DNA of 8,030 bases, taken from NCBI GenBank assembly GCA_937981515.1, contig CALJNY010000127.1, forward strand, positions 1-8,030, given 5' to 3'. Below the pieces are notes generated by a model. That model saw nothing but the letters and a program-made list of their open reading frames with translations. It was not told where the DNA came from and did not search any database. The translations under genes were made by a program, and so were the position numbers. Source of the DNA: an uncultured Collinsella sp. GTDB taxonomy: Bacteria; Actinomycetota; Coriobacteriia; Coriobacteriales; Coriobacteriaceae. Shown in pieces: positions 5,747 to 8,030 of this stretch; the first letter of the stretch is position 1; each line of letters begins with the position of its first letter.

Positions 5747-6817
5747 CTACACCGGGCACGCCACTGTGGGCAAGCCTCGTCGCTCGTCAAAACCAAAGAC
5801 GATGTTGGCGCACTGGACCGCCTGGCCCGCTGCACCCTTGCACAGATTGTCGATGGCGCCCGTCGCCACCAGAACGCCCGCGCGCTTGTTGAGCGCGAGG
5901 CCAATCTGGGCGGCGTTGGTTCCGACGACCGAAGCCGTCTTGGGCTGCTGGCCGGCGTCGAGCACGCGCACAAAGGTGCGTCCAGCGTAGAACTGCTTGT
6001 AATAGTCGACGACATCCTCAAGAGCCAGGGAGTCGATGGCCTGCGGCGTGAGCGGCAGCGTCACCGTGGAGAGCAGGCCGCGCTTGAGCGGTGCCAGATG
6101 CGGGGTGAAGACGACGCGATCGGTCAGGCCAAGGATTTGCTCAATCTCGGGCGTGTGGCGATGCTTGCCCACGCCGTAGGCCCCCAAGTTCTCGTCAGCG
6201 CTGCAAAAATGCGTACGAGCGTTGCAGGACTTGCCGGCACCCGTCACACCGCTGATGGCATCAACGATCACGGGGCCGCTCTGGGCAACCCAGCCAGCGC
6301 GCACGGCGGGCGCGGCGGCAAGGCTCGTTGCGGTGGGATAGCAACCGGCGCAGGCGACCAGCACGGACTTGCCAGCGGCATGGTCGGATGCGGCGGTCTC
6401 CAAGTCCCGGCAGAATAGCTCGGGCAGGCCAAAGGCACGGGTCTTGAGCAGCTCGGGGCTCGTATGCTCGGCGGCATACCACGTCTCAAAGACGGACGCG
6501 TCGTTCAGGCGGTAGTCGGCCGAAAGATCAAAGCAGGAGACGCCCGATGCAAGCAGCGCGGGCACCTGTGCCATGGCAGCCGTGTGCGGCACGGCAAGAA
6601 AAACCGCATCGCAGCTCTTGAGCTCGGGGGCGTCATGCGTGGTGAAAACCAGATCGCTCACGCCAGCAAAGCTCGGATACACCGCGGACAGCGGCTGGCC
6701 GGCATCGGCGTTGGACGTAATGGCAACAAGTTCAAACTCGGGATGGCCGAGCACGAGGCGAATGAGCTCGGCGCCGGCATATCCAGCCGCGCCGACGATT
6801 CCAACCTTCAAAGACAT
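5747..6817 (-). CDS. argC: N-acetyl-gamma-glutamyl-phosphate reductase
   Basis: ArgC reduces N-acetylglutamyl 5-phosphate with NADPH to N-acetylglutamate 5-semialdehyde, third step of the pathway. The 356-residue length is normal. It begins with a Rossmann motif, GIVGAAGYAGAEL (residues 6-18). Next come FLAVPH (73-78) and DLSADYRL (97-104). The catalytic cysteine lies in ACAGCYPTA (C159), then SGVTGAGKS (189-197), the conserved HRHTPEI (219-225, catalytic His) and GAIDNLCKGAAGQA (320-333). The start ATG 6815-6817 has AAGGAG (6829-6824) six bases upstream, the clearest ribosome binding site in the operon. It is the first gene of argCJBD. Upstream lie a leader hairpin and two ARG-box-like operators, so repression by ArgR with arginine is likely. 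Confidence 0.96.
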   Translation of the reverse strand: MSLKVGIVGAAGYAGAELIRLVLGHPEFELVAITSNADAGQPLSAVYPSFAGVSDLVFTTHDAPELKSCDAVFLAVPHTAAMAQVPALLASGVSCFDLSADYRLNDASVFETWYAAEHTSPELLKTRAFGLPELFCRDLETAASDHAAGKSVLVACAGCYPTATSLAAAPAVRAGWVAQSGPVIVDAISGVTGAGKSCNARTHFCSADENLGAYGVGKHRHTPEIEQILGLTDRVVFTPHLAPLKRGLLSTVTLPLTPQAIDSLALEDVVDYYKQFYAGRTFVRVLDAGQQPKTASVVGTNAAQIGLALNKRAGVLVATGAIDNLCKGAAGQAVQCANIVFGFDERRGLPTVACPV

Positions 6818-6831
6818 ATCAGACTCCTTGT

Positions 6832-6863
6832 CTGCGATTTATGCACCGATGCGCATTTCGCAG
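6832..6863 (-). promoter_or_regulatory. Leader hairpin just before the argC ribosome binding site
   Basis: CTGCGA (6832-6837) pairs with TCGCAG (6858-6863), with an inner ATGC/GCAT stem (6841-6844 with 6853-6856). On the mRNA it ends two bases before AAGGAG. It could affect translation or stability of the arg transcript. No U tract follows, so it is not an attenuator by itself. Confidence 0.35.
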
Positions 6864-6889
6864 CGGTCGTTATGAAGTGGGTTGAAACT

Positions 6890-6919
6890 TTAGCACCAAA
6901 AGATGCATGAACACGTAAA
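6890..6919 (-). promoter_or_regulatory. Candidate argC promoter (-35 TTTACG, -10 TGCTAA)
   Basis: On the minus strand TTTACG (6919-6914) and TGCTAA (6895-6890) are 18 bp apart, and the -35 lies inside the ARG-box region. Each hexamer deviates from consensus, so this is a best guess supported mainly by its overlap with the operators and its distance of about 70 bases to the argC start. Confidence 0.3.
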
Positions 6920-6938
6920 TGGCTTGCATATTCATGCA
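6904..6938 (-). promoter_or_regulatory. Two ARG-box-like ArgR operators, centres 21 bp apart
   Basis: TGCATATTCATGCA (6925-6938) is a near-perfect palindrome that fits the ArgR half-site pattern TGnAT-n4-ATnCA. A second, weaker copy, TGCATGAACACGTA (6904-6917), starts exactly 21 bp away. A pair of 18-bp boxes separated by 3 bp, which gives 21-bp phasing, is the known arrangement for hexameric ArgR/AhrC operators. The location upstream of argC supports arginine-dependent repression of the operon. argR itself is not in the window. Confidence 0.7.
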
Positions 6939-6983
6939 TTGAAACATTCCCGACACATTCGCTTGAAGGAATTGACAAATGGA

Positions 6984-7037
6984 GCGGGCCCCGTATTGAC
7001 CGGCGCTCCTAACGGCGCCGGGCAATACGGGGCCCGC
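6984..7037 (-). terminator. Very stable 54-base hairpin between the split-barrel genes and argC
   Basis: A 15-bp perfect stem (6984-6998 with 7023-7037) continues after one mismatch into a 7-bp stem (7000-7006 with 7015-7021) with an eight-base loop. It lies 37 bases behind the stop of the minus-strand gene at 7075 and so probably ends that transcript, although only a short ATTTG follows on that strand. It also insulates argC from upstream transcription. Confidence 0.65.
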
Positions 7038-7074
7038 CCATGCGAAAACCAAGTTGTTAGGATGAGCCAGCTGG

Positions 7075-7485
7075 CTAGAGCTCGACCGGCACCCATTCGT
7101 CGTGATTGCAGATAAAAGCCTCGGGATCCTCGACGCTAAAGAAGACGAGCGTGGGGTCGTTAGGTCCCTCATAGTGCTCGCCCAGGCGCTCTAGATGCTT
7201 CCACCCGGCTTCGCGCATTTCGTCTAAAGCCCGGTCATCCAAGCCGGCACGCCCGCGCAAGATGAGCCAGCCATGGCCCGGCCACCAACTCGTGGCCTCA
7301 AAGCGCTGATTTTGCAGCAGCTCCTGCCACACATCTTTGGTGCGCGCCGTTACGAACCACAGTTTGCCGTCCTGAATCTGTGCAAACGAGAACGGACGCA
7401 CATGTGGCTGTCCGTCCACGCTCGTCGCCAGATACCACGCCGGCACCGACGTCAGATACTCCAACACCGTATTCAATCCGTCCAC
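7075..7485 (-). CDS. Pyridoxamine 5'-phosphate oxidase-like split-barrel protein (paralogue 2)
   Basis: This is a small cytoplasmic protein of 136 residues with the look of the FMN-binding split barrel family: VPAWYLATSVDGQPHVRPFSFA (residues 14-35), DGKLWFVTARTKDVWQEL (39-56) and GWLILRGRA (72-80). Proteins of this size usually bind flavin or a related cofactor, but few have a proven reaction. True PdxH activity is unlikely, as PdxH is longer and has other conserved residues. The start is GTG 7483-7485, with AGGAGG four bases upstream. It lies 44 bp downstream of the paralogue at 7530-7976 in the same direction, so the two are probably co-transcribed. The end differs from its partner: here a segment ICNHDEWVPVEL, with a cysteine and histidine, closes the chain. 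Confidence 0.8.
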   Translation of the reverse strand: MDGLNTVLEYLTSVPAWYLATSVDGQPHVRPFSFAQIQDGKLWFVTARTKDVWQELLQNQRFEATSWWPGHGWLILRGRAGLDDRALDEMREAGWKHLERLGEHYEGPNDPTLVFFSVEDPEAFICNHDEWVPVEL

Positions 7486-7529
7486 GTTTCCTCCTGTACT
7501 AGCTAGTTTGGGAACCTGGTTTGTGCGAG

Positions 7530-7976
7530 CTAGAGCTCCAGGCGCTCCTCGCTGCCGTCGATATCACAGAAGCGCGCGGCAATATTGCGGACCGAAAAGA
7601 AAGCAAGGCGGCCGTCGTTGGCACTCTCGTGTTCCTCGCCAATGCCCACCATGTGCTTAAAACCCGATTGCCGCCCCTTGTCGCTCGCAACTGCGTCGTC
7701 CTCAAGTGCGGCTTCGCCGGTCAACACGATCCAACATTCCCCCGGCTTCCAGCCCGAGAGCTCAAACTTGGGATTCGCACTCAGCTCCGCCCACACATCC
7801 TTGTCGCGCGACGTGCAAAACCACAACTTACCGTCATCGACCATGGCAAACGAAAACGGCCTCACGCGAGGCTGATGCCCGTCGGCCACATCGGTCGTGG
7901 CCAGATACCACGCCGGAATGCGCCTGAGATATGAACAGGCGCGCTCAAGCTGAGCCGTGCGGTCGTTGTCGGTCAT
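7530..7976 (-). CDS. Pyridoxamine 5'-phosphate oxidase-like split-barrel protein (paralogue 1)
   Basis: The 148 residues align along nearly the whole length with the next gene downstream. IPAWYLATTD (20-29), RVRPFSFAMVDDGKLWFCTSRDKDVWAEL (37-65) and CWIVLTGEAAL (81-91) correspond to the same blocks there, and FFSV near the C-terminus is also shared. Start ATG 7974-7976 has AAGGGG five to six bases upstream. The family fold is an FMN-binding split barrel, while substrate and physiological role are unknown. Promoter elements would lie in 7977-8030, where I see no convincing pair of boxes. Tandem duplication followed by clear divergence suggests that the two may form a heterodimer or have separate ligands, but this is inference. 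Confidence 0.82.
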   Translation of the reverse strand: MTDNDRTAQLERACSYLRRIPAWYLATTDVADGHQPRVRPFSFAMVDDGKLWFCTSRDKDVWAELSANPKFELSGWKPGECWIVLTGEAALEDDAVASDKGRQSGFKHMVGIGEEHESANDGRLAFFSVRNIAARFCDIDGSEERLEL

Positions 7977-8030
7977 AGGGACCCCTTTCTTGCGCTCGAA
8001 TCGCGCCTAAATAAGTTGAAGATTGATGAC

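Noticed and set aside
4611..5990. Long plus-strand open frame of 459 codons
   Set aside because: It lies antisense to argJ and the argC end, crosses the intergenic gap and shows no family motif. It is a GC-driven shadow frame.
5744..6418. Plus-strand frame of 224 codons opposite argC
   Set aside because: argC on the other strand has all its catalytic motifs and a good ribosome binding site. The antisense frame has none.
6818..6960. T-box or arginine riboswitch before argC
   Set aside because: No T-box sequence and no specifier stem are visible. The leader is short, and the ARG boxes explain regulation better.

Overview
The window looks like a piece of a GC-rich bacterial chromosome. I infer an actinobacterium of the class Coriobacteriia (Collinsella-like) from the style of the proteins, the argCJBD gene order, the AAGGAG-type ribosome binding sites and the tRNA gene that encodes its own CCA end. 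This placement is a recollection-based inference, not a search result.

Layout, left to right. (1) Positions 3-1205, plus strand: the C-terminal two thirds of a glutamine-dependent asparagine synthase (asnB), cut by the window edge. (2) 1247-1380: promoter element, tRNA-Val(UAC) and its terminator. (3) 1321-1953: a gene-free stretch of about 600 bp built of repeats. It holds two copies, 187 bp apart, of a unit that begins with the tRNA 3' end, continues through a terminator and ends in an inverted copy of the tRNA T-arm. Between the copies lies a GC-rich multi-hairpin segment. After them comes an AT-rich element of about 217 bp bounded by 33-bp imperfect inverted repeats, then a large hairpin terminator for the arginine operon, which converges from the right. 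(4) 1954-6817, minus strand: arginine biosynthesis operon transcribed argC, argJ, argB, argD. It is preceded by two ARG-box-like sites 21 bp apart, which points to ArgR control. argD carries a frameshift, with apparent loss of a few codons, near 2236-2240. (5) 6984-7037: a very strong hairpin between argC and the next genes. (6) 7075-7976, minus strand: two tandem, clearly paralogous small split-barrel proteins of the pyridoxamine 5'-phosphate oxidase-like family.

How the genes work together. ArgJ acetylates glutamate and recycles the acetyl group from acetylornithine, ArgB phosphorylates N-acetylglutamate, ArgC reduces the acyl phosphate to the semialdehyde and ArgD transaminates it to N-acetylornithine. 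Together they make ornithine by the cyclic acetyl route. The broken argD would interrupt this unless another aminotransferase substitutes or the frameshift is an assembly error. AsnB and the split-barrel pair are not obviously linked to the operon.

I see no CRISPR array, no defence system, no integrase and no transposase. The most unusual material is the repeat cluster downstream of the tRNA, together with the argD lesion.
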